IMG/VR virus record: IMGVR_UViG_3300030380_001638
Location: 1 to 32,711 of that record
Strand: one strand, 5' to 3'
DNA: 32,711 nt
Origin: a virus
Numbering within the stretch: position 1 is the first letter of the stretch; each line of letters opens with the position of its first letter. The position numbers were made by a program, and so were the translations under genes. Below are positions 5,136-13,296 of the stretch, in pieces. The notes under the pieces were generated by a model. The model did not search any database and was not told the origin of the DNA. It saw nothing but the letters and a program-made list of their open reading frames with translations.

Positions 5136-6977
5136 ATGCAGTTAGTATTTGACATAGAAACCGACGGGTTTTTAGAAGATATGACGAAGTGCCATGTACT
5201 TGTCTGTCAAGACGTTGTAACTAAAAAGATTTATACGTTTACCGACATTCAAAATGGACTAGACTTCATGAAAAATGCTGATGCGTTAATCGGTCATAAC
5301 ATTATTGGTTTTGATTTGATGGCATTGGAAAAACTTTATGGATGGAAACCGTCTTCTAAAACTGCTTTGATCGATACATGGGTCATGAGCCAGACATTGC
5401 AGTTTAACCGACAACATAAGCATGGCTTAGCAGGCTGGGGTAGCTATCTTGGCTTTAATAAAATGGATAACAGTGAATGGGCTGCTGACGGATTTAAGAC
5501 ATACGATCCGCGAATGATCGACTACTGTATTCAAGACGTAAAACTAAATACTAAAGTTTACGAAGTATTACTGGCCGAGTTAGAAAAAGCTATACAAATC
5601 AATGACTTAATCAAGAAAGGTTTGAGAGTCGAGCATGATGTAGCTGAGTTCGAAGCTATAGTACGTAAGACTGGCTGGCTGTTTGACTTAAATAAAGCTC
5701 AGGAAAACTTACGACTTATGACAAGACACATGAATAAGATTGAGTCTATCATTGAGCCTAAGCTAGGTACAACTAAAGTATTTATAGATAAAGCACCTAA
5801 GACTGCTAAGTATACTAAGAAAGGATTGTATACAGCTACTACAGCTAGGATACTGTCTGAGTATTTAGGCAACAATGTAATAGGCGAAGATGCTTTATCA
5901 GATAATCCTCCAATACAACCTGGTCAGGAGTTTCAAAGAAGCAAAATAGAAAAAGTAACACTGAGTAACATGGAACTAGTTAAAGAGTGGTTACTATCTA
6001 TTGGCTGGAAACCAGATGATTGGAATGTAAAGCGTGGACATACAGGTAACTGGATACGTACAGGACCTAAACTTACATCAACGTCACTAGCAAAACTAGG
6101 TAGGCAAGGTAAGCTAATTGATAGGTACTACACTATTAAGAACCGTAAAGCTACTATCGAATCATGGCTAGAAAGGATTCAGAAAGATGGCACAGGAAAC
6201 TATCGTCTTCATGGTAGGATGTTTACTATTGGTACTCCTAGCTTTAGATGCCGTCACGAAGTTATCGTTAACTTACCAGCAGTGGATGCAGAGTATGGTA
6301 GAATGCTTAGGGAACTATTCATTGCTGAACCAGGTTATAAAGTTGTTGGTGCGGATTCCGCTGGGAATCAGCTGCGTGGCTTATGCCATTACGTGGGAGA
6401 TAAATCCTACACAGACTTGGTGGTTAATGGGGATCAACATACACGCAATGCTGATGTTCTTGGTTGCAGTAGGAGCGTGGCTAAGTCTTTTCTCTACGCT
6501 ATTCTATTTGGTGCAGGCGATGCAAAGCTTGGTCAAACTCTTACGGGGGTAAGTAGTGCGCCTAAAGGTAAAGAAGCCAGACAAAAGTTTATGAATAACT
6601 TACCTGGGTTTGAGCAGCTAGTTAATAAACTACGTGGTGTATTTAATCAGTATGGTTGTATACCAGGACTAGATGGTCGTAAGATCTTTGCTAGATCTGA
6701 TTACCAAGTACTTAATTATTTATTACAAACTACCGAAGGTATTACTTGTAAAGCAGCTTTAAGTTATGCTATGAATAAAATTAAAGAGGAAAAGCTTGAT
6801 GCTTATCCTGCTATATTCTATCATGACGAGCAAGCATGGATTGCAAGTGATAAAGATTCTAAACGTGTAGGTGAAATACTACAAGAGTCTTTTCGTGAAG
6901 CACCTAAATGGTTTGGTGTTGAATGCATGGATGGTGGTGACTATGTAATAGGCAACTCATATGCGGAGGTACACTGA
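5136..6977 (+). CDS. Family A (T7-type) DNA polymerase with proofreading exonuclease, 613 aa
   Basis: This is the replicative polymerase. The N-terminal 3'-5' exonuclease keeps its acidic residues: Asp6-x-Glu8, Gly-His-Asn-x-x-Gly-Phe-Asp, and Tyr-Cys-Ile-Gln-Asp. Polymerase motif A is GADSAGNQLRGL with Asp407. The O-helix has Arg-Ser-Val-Ala-Lys-Ser-Phe-Leu-Tyr, placing Tyr at the position of T7 Tyr526. Motif C is FYHDEQAW. Two differences stand out. The near-universal motif A Glu (T7 Glu480) is Gln412, and the next O-helix aromatic is Phe rather than Tyr (Leu-Phe-Gly-Ala-Gly-Asp). Its length is somewhat below T7 gp5 (704 aa). An AAAGGA site precedes the ATG, and its TGA overlaps the next gene's ATG. 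Confidence 0.95.
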   Translation: MQLVFDIETDGFLEDMTKCHVLVCQDVVTKKIYTFTDIQNGLDFMKNADALIGHNIIGFDLMALEKLYGWKPSSKTALIDTWVMSQTLQFNRQHKHGLAGWGSYLGFNKMDNSEWAADGFKTYDPRMIDYCIQDVKLNTKVYEVLLAELEKAIQINDLIKKGLRVEHDVAEFEAIVRKTGWLFDLNKAQENLRLMTRHMNKIESIIEPKLGTTKVFIDKAPKTAKYTKKGLYTATTARILSEYLGNNVIGEDALSDNPPIQPGQEFQRSKIEKVTLSNMELVKEWLLSIGWKPDDWNVKRGHTGNWIRTGPKLTSTSLAKLGRQGKLIDRYYTIKNRKATIESWLERIQKDGTGNYRLHGRMFTIGTPSFRCRHEVIVNLPAVDAEYGRMLRELFIAEPGYKVVGADSAGNQLRGLCHYVGDKSYTDLVVNGDQHTRNADVLGCSRSVAKSFLYAILFGAGDAKLGQTLTGVSSAPKGKEARQKFMNNLPGFEQLVNKLRGVFNQYGCIPGLDGRKIFARSDYQVLNYLLQTTEGITCKAALSYAMNKIKEEKLDAYPAIFYHDEQAWIASDKDSKRVGEILQESFREAPKWFGVECMDGGDYVIGNSYAEVH

Positions 6978-7402
6978 TGACATGGGTAGAAGTATATTAT
7001 AACTTACATAAGAGAACCTTTTCAGTAAGACAAGCAGGTAGAGTATGGTTTCATACTAATGTACTGACATTACATAACTGTAAGTTTGCAGTACAACCTG
7101 CTGGTCGAGCAAAGGTTCTCAAAGAAAAGAAAAAGAATGTACACGCTTTTATAAGAGGATTCTTTGTTAGAGGTGACGATCATACTAATCATAGAATGCT
7201 TCATAAGTCACAAGCAATGTACAACCCGTATTACTTTTCTACATTTGTAGACGTAAACACGGGCGAACCAGTATACGAAGCTGATACAGTTTATTTAAAT
7301 AACTGTTGGCCTAAACCGGAGATTTATTATGAGAGTTCCAAAGGTTCCAGTAAAAATAAAGCTTCCGTTAATAAACCCAGTAGCAAGAGCATTGCTGCGT
7401 GA
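6977..7402 (+). CDS. Hypothetical basic protein, 141 aa
   Basis: GGAGGT upstream and a TGATG overlap with the polymerase stop define the start. The first about 110 residues are compact, with Trp, Tyr and His residues and many Arg/Lys, beginning with a likely beta-hairpin (Val-Glu-Val-Tyr-Tyr-Asn-Leu-His). The last about 25 residues are Ser/Lys-rich and probably disordered, and overlap the next gene by 74 bases in another frame. Its place between polymerase and exonuclease suggests a replication accessory role, which is inference. Confidence 0.78.
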   Translation: MTWVEVYYNLHKRTFSVRQAGRVWFHTNVLTLHNCKFAVQPAGRAKVLKEKKKNVHAFIRGFFVRGDDHTNHRMLHKSQAMYNPYYFSTFVDVNTGEPVYEADTVYLNNCWPKPEIYYESSKGSSKNKASVNKPSSKSIAA

Positions 7403-7478
7403 AAGGAAAGCTAAACAGGTTATACCTGATAAGAAAAAGTATAACCGTAAACGCGATAAATATAAGGACATTACATGA
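7329..7478 (+). CDS. Small very basic protein, 49 aa
   Basis: ATG 7329 follows GGAG and the frame closes in an ATGA overlap with the exonuclease start. The product is extremely rich in Lys and Arg (for example Lys-Lys-Lys-Tyr-Asn-Arg-Lys-Arg-Asp-Lys) after a Pro/Val/Ile-rich N-terminus. Nucleic-acid binding or membrane association is plausible. Its large overlap with the previous gene is unusual, but both junctions look designed for coupled translation. Confidence 0.6.
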   Translation: MRVPKVPVKIKLPLINPVARALLRERKAKQVIPDKKKYNRKRDKYKDIT

Positions 7479-8290
7479 AATTATTTATTGATGCCGATAG
7501 TATTATGTTTAAAGCTGCTTGTACTCAAGACACTAAACACGATACTCGAGTTGTTACTCGTAAAATAATAGAAGACACTATTGCAGATACATTTGCAGAT
7601 GAAACTTACATTGCTATAAAAGGCAAAGGTAATTTTAGATATGATATATACTCTGGCTATAAGTCTTCTCGCAAAGATAAACTAGATGATAAGCTTAAAG
7701 AACGTCTTAATGATGCTCATGCTTACCTAGTTAATGACTGGTCTGCTGTACAATCAGATGGTATGGAAGCTGATGATGTAGTATCTATATGGTCTTATGA
7801 AGCAAGAGAAGCTGAAGAAGACTTTGTGATTGCACATATTGATAAAGACATAAATCAAGTGCCTGGTAATCACTACAACTACAACTCTAAGCAGATCTAC
7901 TTTGTTGATGATGAAGTAGCTGACATGAATTTCTGTACACAATTACTTATAGGTGACAACGGTGATGACATACCTAAAGTAAAGAGAGGTTATGGTATTA
8001 AAACAGCACAGAAAGCTCTTGCTGAAACTACATATGATAATCGTATGGATACTGTAGTAGATGTATGGCAACGACTATATGGTAAAGGCTGGGAAAAGCA
8101 GCTCAATATGGTTGGTAACTTAATTTACATGAAACGTACATGGGATCTTGAGGAGTGGAATTATGAAGATCGTTATACCAGGAAAGCCGATGTCGGCAAA
8201 CAGAATGGAAGGGATACGAGCGATACGCACGAAGGACGGAAGGAACTTCACGCAGACGTACCCGACCAAAGAGTACAAGGAGTTTCTTGA
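7475..8290 (+). CDS. 5'-3' exonuclease (T7 gp6/FEN-like), 271 aa
   Basis: The metal-binding pattern of flap or 5' exonucleases is clear. Asp6-x-Asp8 is at the start, Tyr-Lys-Ser-Ser-Arg-Lys near 69-74, Gly-Met-Glu-Ala-Asp-Asp-Val-Val-Ser near 97-105, His-Ile-Asp-Lys-Asp, and GDNGDDIPKVKRGYG for the helix-hairpin-helix region. Such enzymes remove RNA primers and degrade host DNA in T7-like phages. The conserved part ends near Asp-Leu-Glu-Glu-Trp at about residue 228. The remaining about 43 residues are polar, without domain character, and are encoded out of frame over the start of the resolvase gene. They may be a read-through tail. Confidence 0.9.
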   Translation: MKLFIDADSIMFKAACTQDTKHDTRVVTRKIIEDTIADTFADETYIAIKGKGNFRYDIYSGYKSSRKDKLDDKLKERLNDAHAYLVNDWSAVQSDGMEADDVVSIWSYEAREAEEDFVIAHIDKDINQVPGNHYNYNSKQIYFVDDEVADMNFCTQLLIGDNGDDIPKVKRGYGIKTAQKALAETTYDNRMDTVVDVWQRLYGKGWEKQLNMVGNLIYMKRTWDLEEWNYEDRYTRKADVGKQNGRDTSDTHEGRKELHADVPDQRVQGVS

Positions 8291-8543
8291 ACGATTTAAA
8301 GAAGCTACTGAAGATCAAAGTTGGCAGTTCGAAAGAGCTGCCGACATTAAAATAGTATTTAACGTGTTCTTTAGTAACAGAGCGTCAGACCTAGATAACG
8401 TACTTAAACCGTCTTTAGATGCGTTGCAAAAAGTATTTGAGTGGAACGACAGATACTGTTATGAAATAGAAGCACACAAGCACCTTGTAAAAAGAGGTGA
8501 AGAAAAACTGGAGATAAATATTGAACAATTATGTAGACAATAA
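8163..8543 (+). CDS. RusA-family Holliday junction resolvase, 126 aa
   Basis: The start at ATG 8163 follows AGGAG (8151-8155). The protein has the RusA plan. It opens with MKIVIPGKPMSANR, followed by Tyr-Pro-Thr-Lys-Glu-Tyr, and the catalytic acidic stretch is SDLDNVLKPSLDAL near residues 74-87 with the conserved Asp residues. A C-terminal Glu-Trp-Asn-Asp-Arg and Lys-rich strand follows. RusA enzymes cut four-way junctions; in T7-like phages this job belongs to gp3, so RusA probably replaces it here. The first about 110 bases are distinctly richer in G+C than their surroundings. Confidence 0.85.
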   Translation: MKIVIPGKPMSANRMEGIRAIRTKDGRNFTQTYPTKEYKEFLERFKEATEDQSWQFERAADIKIVFNVFFSNRASDLDNVLKPSLDALQKVFEWNDRYCYEIEAHKHLVKRGEEKLEINIEQLCRQ

Positions 8544-10167
8544 GCGCTATCCTTGCGAAGATTGTGGAAGCTCTGACGGTGTAATGTTTGACTCTACTGA
8601 CAATCACACGTATTGCTTCGCATGTGGGACATATCGTAACGAAGATGCTAAGATATTTACAAAAGTATTACAGCATAGCGATAGAGTAAAAGGAGTAACA
8701 AGTAATGGACCCAATGCCGATACAAATAATAATGGACAACTGGACATCGCCGATATTCATAAGTATCCTTGTTTTGGTATGCCTAGTAGAAATATTTCGG
8801 AGGATGTAGCAAAATACTTTGGTGTTAAGACACATCAATACGATGACAAGCCAGCACATTTCTATCCATATGGAGATGATGCTTACAAGATACGTATACT
8901 ACCTAAAGAATTTAGAATGATTGGTAAAGCTAAAAAGCTTTTTGGTCAAGATAAATTTACAGGTGGTAGAATGCTAGTCATTACTGAAGGCGAGATAGAT
9001 GCCCTAACAGTAGCACAGGCTTGCTTAGACTTTAACAAAAGGATATATCCTGTTGTATCTATACCGTCTGCTAACCAGCTGCAAATACTATTACAGCAAC
9101 GAGAGTGGATTAGACGATTTGAATCTGTTATACTATGGTTTGATAATGATGCTGCAGGTATTAAGGCTATAAACGAAGCTAGTAAAATTATTGGCTTTGA
9201 TAAAGTAAAAGTAGTATCATCAGATCAAAAAGATGCTAGTGATTTATATATGAAACACGGTGCAAAGGAAGTTACAAATGTAATATGGAATGCACAAAAG
9301 TATAATCCAGCTGGCATACTTAGTGGTGAAGCTATATGGGATAAGTTTGTAGAAAGACAAAATACAGAATCAATACCTTATCCTCCTTGTCTAAATGGTC
9401 TTAATGAAAAACTAAAAGGCATGAGACAAGGTGAAATCACTTTGTTTACTAGCGGCACAGGCTCAGGTAAATCTACAGTTATTAAAGAAATAGTATGGCA
9501 CTTACTTCGTACTACTGACGAAGAAAAGGTTGGCCTTATATCTTTAGAAGAAAGTGTAGGTGATACAGCTGAAAAGTTTATTGGTATGCCTATTAATAAA
9601 CGGGTAGGAGGAGAAATACCTGTTACCGACAAAGAACTAAGAGATGGTTTTGAAGCTGTATTTAAAGACGAACGTCTTATATTGCTAGACCACCAAGGCT
9701 CTGTTGATGATAGCTCTTTGATAGATAAGATAGAATACATGGCTCTTATGGGATGCAAGTATTTATTCCTAGACCACATTACTATTGCAGTCTCAGAAGG
9801 TAGTGAAGGACTATCAGGTAACGAAGCAGTAGATAAAGTTATGAGTGACTTACTAAAGGTAGTAAAGAAACATAACGTATGGCTAGGTATTGTAAGCCAC
9901 TTACGTAAGTCAAGTGGTGGTGCATTCGAAGAAGGCAACATGGCTTCTATTGACGACATTAAAGGCAGTGGTAGTATCAAACAAATATCGTTTGACATTA
10001 TCGCTTTTTCAAGAAACTTAGTAGCTGTAAACGAGTCTGATCGTAATCAGATTAAGTTTTCAGTTCTTAAATCTAGGTATACAGGCTTAACAGGACCTGC
10101 TGGTAACAGTAAGTACAACCAAGTAACTGGTAGATTAGAGAAAGGAGATGGCTTTGAAATTATCTAA
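8521..10167 (+). CDS. T7 gp4-like primase-helicase, 548 aa
   Basis: All parts of full-length T7 gp4 are visible. The N-terminal zinc ribbon has Cys12-x2-Cys15 and Cys32-x2-Cys35 around CGSSDG. The TOPRIM primase has Glu156 in Thr-Glu-Gly-Glu and Asp208-x-Asp210, then Asp-Ala-Ser-Asp-Leu. The RecA-type helicase has Walker A GTGSGKST with Lys317, Walker B Phe-Leu-Asp-His, and a Asp-Ile-Lys-Gly-Ser-Gly sensor region. Residue numbers match T7 (Glu157, Lys318) almost exactly. The start is TTG at 8521, seven bases after GGAG (8510-8513), with no usable ATG nearby. It makes primers and unwinds DNA for the polymerase upstream. Confidence 0.94.
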   Translation: MNNYVDNKRYPCEDCGSSDGVMFDSTDNHTYCFACGTYRNEDAKIFTKVLQHSDRVKGVTSNGPNADTNNNGQLDIADIHKYPCFGMPSRNISEDVAKYFGVKTHQYDDKPAHFYPYGDDAYKIRILPKEFRMIGKAKKLFGQDKFTGGRMLVITEGEIDALTVAQACLDFNKRIYPVVSIPSANQLQILLQQREWIRRFESVILWFDNDAAGIKAINEASKIIGFDKVKVVSSDQKDASDLYMKHGAKEVTNVIWNAQKYNPAGILSGEAIWDKFVERQNTESIPYPPCLNGLNEKLKGMRQGEITLFTSGTGSGKSTVIKEIVWHLLRTTDEEKVGLISLEESVGDTAEKFIGMPINKRVGGEIPVTDKELRDGFEAVFKDERLILLDHQGSVDDSSLIDKIEYMALMGCKYLFLDHITIAVSEGSEGLSGNEAVDKVMSDLLKVVKKHNVWLGIVSHLRKSSGGAFEEGNMASIDDIKGSGSIKQISFDIIAFSRNLVAVNESDRNQIKFSVLKSRYTGLTGPAGNSKYNQVTGRLEKGDGFEII

Positions 10168-10600
10168 GGACGATGCGATGTACATGAACATTGCTAGAGT
10201 AGTAGCTCTTAGATCTCGTGACGAACAATTCAAGGTAGGTGCAGTAATAGCTAAGGGTAATAAGATCCTTAGCTACGGCTGGAATGGTACACCTCACGGT
10301 ATGGATAACAATACACGAGACTCTAAAGGTAAAACTAAATGGGAACTAGTACACGCAGAAACAAACGCAATAACTAAATTAGCAGCTTCAACTTCGTCTT
10401 CTGAAGGAGCTACCTTGTACTTAACTCATTCACCATGTAAAGATTGCACTAAACTTATACTACAAGCAGGTATAAAAAGAATGATATATGCTGAAGTATA
10501 TAAGTCTAACAAAAACGGTAAACGAGTACCTGAGTTAGAAGCATTAAAGTTTTTATTAGATAACGGTGTGGAGGTGCATGAATGCGAAACATTGAAATAA
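10154..10600 (+). CDS. dCMP deaminase, 148 aa
   Basis: The zinc-binding cytidine/deoxycytidylate deaminase signature is complete: His67-Ala-Glu69 and Pro-Cys95-x2-Cys98, with a Gly-Trp-Asn-Gly-Thr-Pro substrate loop near 42-47. The enzyme converts dCMP to dUMP, feeding thymidylate synthesis. I choose TTG 10154 as start. AGGAG at 10143-10147 is six bases from it but directly touches the ATG at 10148, which would be too close to work. It overlaps the helicase gene by 14 bases. T4 encodes both a dCMP deaminase and a dCMP hydroxymethylase, so coexistence is not contradictory. Confidence 0.88.
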   Translation: MKLSKDDAMYMNIARVVALRSRDEQFKVGAVIAKGNKILSYGWNGTPHGMDNNTRDSKGKTKWELVHAETNAITKLAASTSSSEGATLYLTHSPCKDCTKLILQAGIKRMIYAEVYKSNKNGKRVPELEALKFLLDNGVEVHECETLK

Positions 10601-11040
10601 GAGAGAATACTAATGAAGTTATTAGGTATCCTGAGGATATGTATTGTGTTTATTTTCATCAAGACCCAGACACTGATGAAGTAATTTATGTAGGTAAAGG
10701 TACGTTACATCGAGCTTATCAGATTACAAACCGTAGTTATGATCACCATGTATGGTTACTAGATAAGCTTGATAACTACAAGATACAAGATATTGTTAAG
10801 ATAAAAGGCGGTCAAATGACCGACAAAGAAGCTACTATTGTAGAAGCTCATGAAATAAAATGTTGCCTAAGAAAGGGATCTGACTTACTCAATGTAGCTC
10901 AGAATCCTTTTCGCAAAACAAGGAGAATGAATGCAGAATATAATAGATTATCTGGAGCAGAAGATACTAAGCACGCCACAAAGGTGGGCAGTGAAGCTAG
11001 TACTCGAACACGAGTTACAGCCGAAGCAACTAGTATATGA
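10582..11040 (+). CDS. GIY-YIG family nuclease-like protein, 152 aa
   Basis: Residues 21-110 fit a GIY-YIG domain. Val-Tyr-Phe (23-25) and Tyr-Val-Gly-Lys-Gly (36-40) match the two namesake strands, with Arg44 as the catalytic Arg, Glu83 or Glu88 as the metal ligand helix, and Asn104. Such nucleases include homing endonucleases and phage enzymes that attack host DNA. GGAGG sits seven bases before the ATG. The last 110 bases overlap the RNA polymerase gene in a different frame, so the C-terminal about 36 residues may be dispensable. No second DNA-binding domain is visible. Confidence 0.7.
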   Translation: MRNIEIRENTNEVIRYPEDMYCVYFHQDPDTDEVIYVGKGTLHRAYQITNRSYDHHVWLLDKLDNYKIQDIVKIKGGQMTDKEATIVEAHEIKCCLRKGSDLLNVAQNPFRKTRRMNAEYNRLSGAEDTKHATKVGSEASTRTRVTAEATSI

Positions 11041-13294
11041 TGCATTAACTATACTACAATATCACTTTAGAAAAACGTCTACATCTGAGTCAGCTACGTG
11101 TAAACTTACTGCAGCTTCAGTTGCAATAGGTAAAAACGTACTACTCAGACAAGGTGTAGAGCTAGGTTTTAGAGCCGACGTAACAGTCGGCGACCTAGTT
11201 CTAGAAGCTTTCTATGAATGTGGTTACATAAAAATATTTAGAGCTCCTACTGAAGCGCAAGTTGAGTGGGAGAAAAACCCGGTAGGTAAAAAGCCATTTA
11301 GCCGGGCACCGTACATGATTGAAACATCAGATAAGTGGTTACAAATAGGATCATTACCATCTGATGTAGTCAATGAACTAATACAAAATACCTCATTTAC
11401 TAAAATTAATCGTGTCCATCATTTGTTTCAGGAGAATGGACATCCTGTTATTAAGCATTGGGGATATGATAAGGACCAAGATTTCAAGGATCTGTTAGAT
11501 CAACCGTTTGTTAATGCAATAAACAAGCTGCAACAAACAGCGTGGACTATTGATAACGACATCTTGGAAGCAGTAATAAAAAACAAACGTAAGTTTGTAA
11601 CTGAAACCTTAAAGGTATCAGATGAGACCGGTAAGAACTACCGTTACTGCATTTTTGGTAACAACGATGAGTTACAAGGCAAAGACTTATACTGGAATAA
11701 TACCGTCTTTAAACCAGAGTTAGGCAATAAGTCTTTGGAAAAGAAATATTACAGCGAGTTACGACGTTTAACTAACAAGCTACGTAATAAGCCTAACAAA
11801 AAGCTATTGGAAAAAGCTCAGGCTAAGTATGATGAAGCTGCTACTCACTGGAATGCTAAGTTAGTATTACTTAAAAACCGTAGTAAGTTTGATGCATACA
11901 ACATGACTATACAGAAAGCCGAAGCATTGAAGGATAAAATCTTCTTTCAGTATGTAGATGCCGACTACCGTGGCAGGCTATACTACCGTGAATCATATCT
12001 AAACTATCAAGGTAAAGATATGGAACGTGGTCTACTTAAATTTGCTAATGCAAAACCGATGACTGAAGAAGGTTTATATTACTTTGCTGTACATACGGCT
12101 TGTACGTACAACCAATCTTATACTATCGATAACATACCTGATTGGTGTGAAGCTGATTACAAGTCACATCTTGAAGATGAAGGACTTACAGACATATCAG
12201 TCGACAAAATGACTATCGATGATAGAGTAAAATGGGTAATTCATAATGAGGATTTCATTAGAAATACCTGGAATAACCGTACTATACACGACAGAGCAGA
12301 AAAAGGCGTAAGCTTTCTTGCTTGTTGTAAAGCATGGTGCGGTTTATGGGATCAAAAAGAGGAAAATGGTGTGTATTACTTAAGCCTACCTATTCCTATT
12401 GATGGTTCTAACAATGGTTGGCAACACCTTGCTGCTATATCTAAGGATAAAAAGGCAGGTGAGCTAGTAGGTTTAGTAAAAACTGATATACCTAAGGACT
12501 TTTATGTGCAAACAGCTAAAGCATTAATATCTCGCGTACCTGACTGGTTCGCGCAGAGAGACATGCCTATGAAACACATAAGGAAAGGTATATCGAAGCG
12601 TGGAGCGATGACTAGAGCGTACTCTGCGGGCCACTTAGCCATAGCTTTGAACATGTATGCTGACTGTTATGCTGAAGGTTTCCATAGTAAGTACAATATT
12701 ACTATGAGCGACTGTACCGACTTGTCATATAACTTAATAAAAGCTATAGATGAGGTGTGTCCGGGTCCGCTTGAGACTATGAGTTACCTACAGTCAATAG
12801 CAAACCACATAATATCTGACTTGAAAGAGCCAGTTGTCGAATGGACTACACCTTCCGGCTTCCCAGTACGTTACGAAAACTACGTAATGGAAGACGTAAA
12901 GTGGAAAAGCTGGATCTCTGATATGAGGATACAACACGTAGGCAAAGAACATAGGCTAGTGTATGGTAAAAAGATACCTAGTCCTGGTGGCTTTGCATCA
13001 GGTATAAGCCCTAACTTCATACATAGTATGGATGCGGCTCATATGGCACTCATTATCCATCATTGGGACGGTGACTTTGCCGCGATTCATGATTCATTTT
13101 CTACTCACGCTTGTGATGTAGCTAGCTTATTAAGTTTAACTAAAGAAGTGTTCATTAAAATGTACAATCATAAGGATTTCTATAAGGATATAGCTGAAAT
13201 GCTATTGCTAGAACCTGAGAACTTTAATTATAACTATAAACTAGGGGAGTTAGATGTAGAAGCTATACAAGATAGCGACTATTTCTTTTCATAA
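10931..13294 (+). CDS. T7-like single-subunit RNA polymerase, 787 aa
   Basis: All signature motifs of the T7 family are in order. They are Asp345-Tyr-Arg-Gly-Arg349 (T7 DxRGR), motif A IPIDGSNNGWQH with catalytic Asp491, motif B SKRGAMTRAYS with Lys556 and Tyr564, the helix Asn-Phe-Ile-His-Ser-Met-Asp, and motif C Ile-His-Asp721-Ser-Phe. At 787 residues it is shorter than T7 RNA polymerase (883). AGGAG at 10921-10925 is five bases before the ATG. It should transcribe phage genes from its own promoters, which I could not identify. It is last in the + strand replication block rather than first as in T7, so it cannot be an entry-driven early gene in the T7 manner. Confidence 0.95.
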   Translation: MQNIIDYLEQKILSTPQRWAVKLVLEHELQPKQLVYDALTILQYHFRKTSTSESATCKLTAASVAIGKNVLLRQGVELGFRADVTVGDLVLEAFYECGYIKIFRAPTEAQVEWEKNPVGKKPFSRAPYMIETSDKWLQIGSLPSDVVNELIQNTSFTKINRVHHLFQENGHPVIKHWGYDKDQDFKDLLDQPFVNAINKLQQTAWTIDNDILEAVIKNKRKFVTETLKVSDETGKNYRYCIFGNNDELQGKDLYWNNTVFKPELGNKSLEKKYYSELRRLTNKLRNKPNKKLLEKAQAKYDEAATHWNAKLVLLKNRSKFDAYNMTIQKAEALKDKIFFQYVDADYRGRLYYRESYLNYQGKDMERGLLKFANAKPMTEEGLYYFAVHTACTYNQSYTIDNIPDWCEADYKSHLEDEGLTDISVDKMTIDDRVKWVIHNEDFIRNTWNNRTIHDRAEKGVSFLACCKAWCGLWDQKEENGVYYLSLPIPIDGSNNGWQHLAAISKDKKAGELVGLVKTDIPKDFYVQTAKALISRVPDWFAQRDMPMKHIRKGISKRGAMTRAYSAGHLAIALNMYADCYAEGFHSKYNITMSDCTDLSYNLIKAIDEVCPGPLETMSYLQSIANHIISDLKEPVVEWTTPSGFPVRYENYVMEDVKWKSWISDMRIQHVGKEHRLVYGKKIPSPGGFASGISPNFIHSMDAAHMALIIHHWDGDFAAIHDSFSTHACDVASLLSLTKEVFIKMYNHKDFYKDIAEMLLLEPENFNYNYKLGELDVEAIQDSDYFFS
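11162..11198 (+). repeat. Nested inverted repeat inside the RNA polymerase gene
   Basis: CTAGGT (11162-11167) pairs with ACCTAG (11193-11198), and inside it GCCGAC (11174-11179) pairs with GTCGGC (11186-11191) around a GTAACA loop. This makes a two-tier stem-loop with an asymmetric internal loop about 230 bases into the gene. It may only reflect coding constraints. It is recorded because both stems are perfect. Confidence 0.45.
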
Positions 13295-13296
13295 TC

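Noticed and set aside
7416-7428. CAGGT-TAT-ACCTG hairpin with a 3-base loop, reminiscent of N4 virion-polymerase promoters
   Set aside because: A 5-bp stem with a 3-base loop is expected about 30 times by chance in this length, and it lies within a small coding region without other support.
9378-9998. Long open frame (206 codons) on the - strand inside the primase-helicase gene
   Set aside because: It lies fully within a gene with intact T7 gp4 motifs, has no ribosome site, and its composition (Ser/Pro/Leu-rich) is typical of an antisense shadow.
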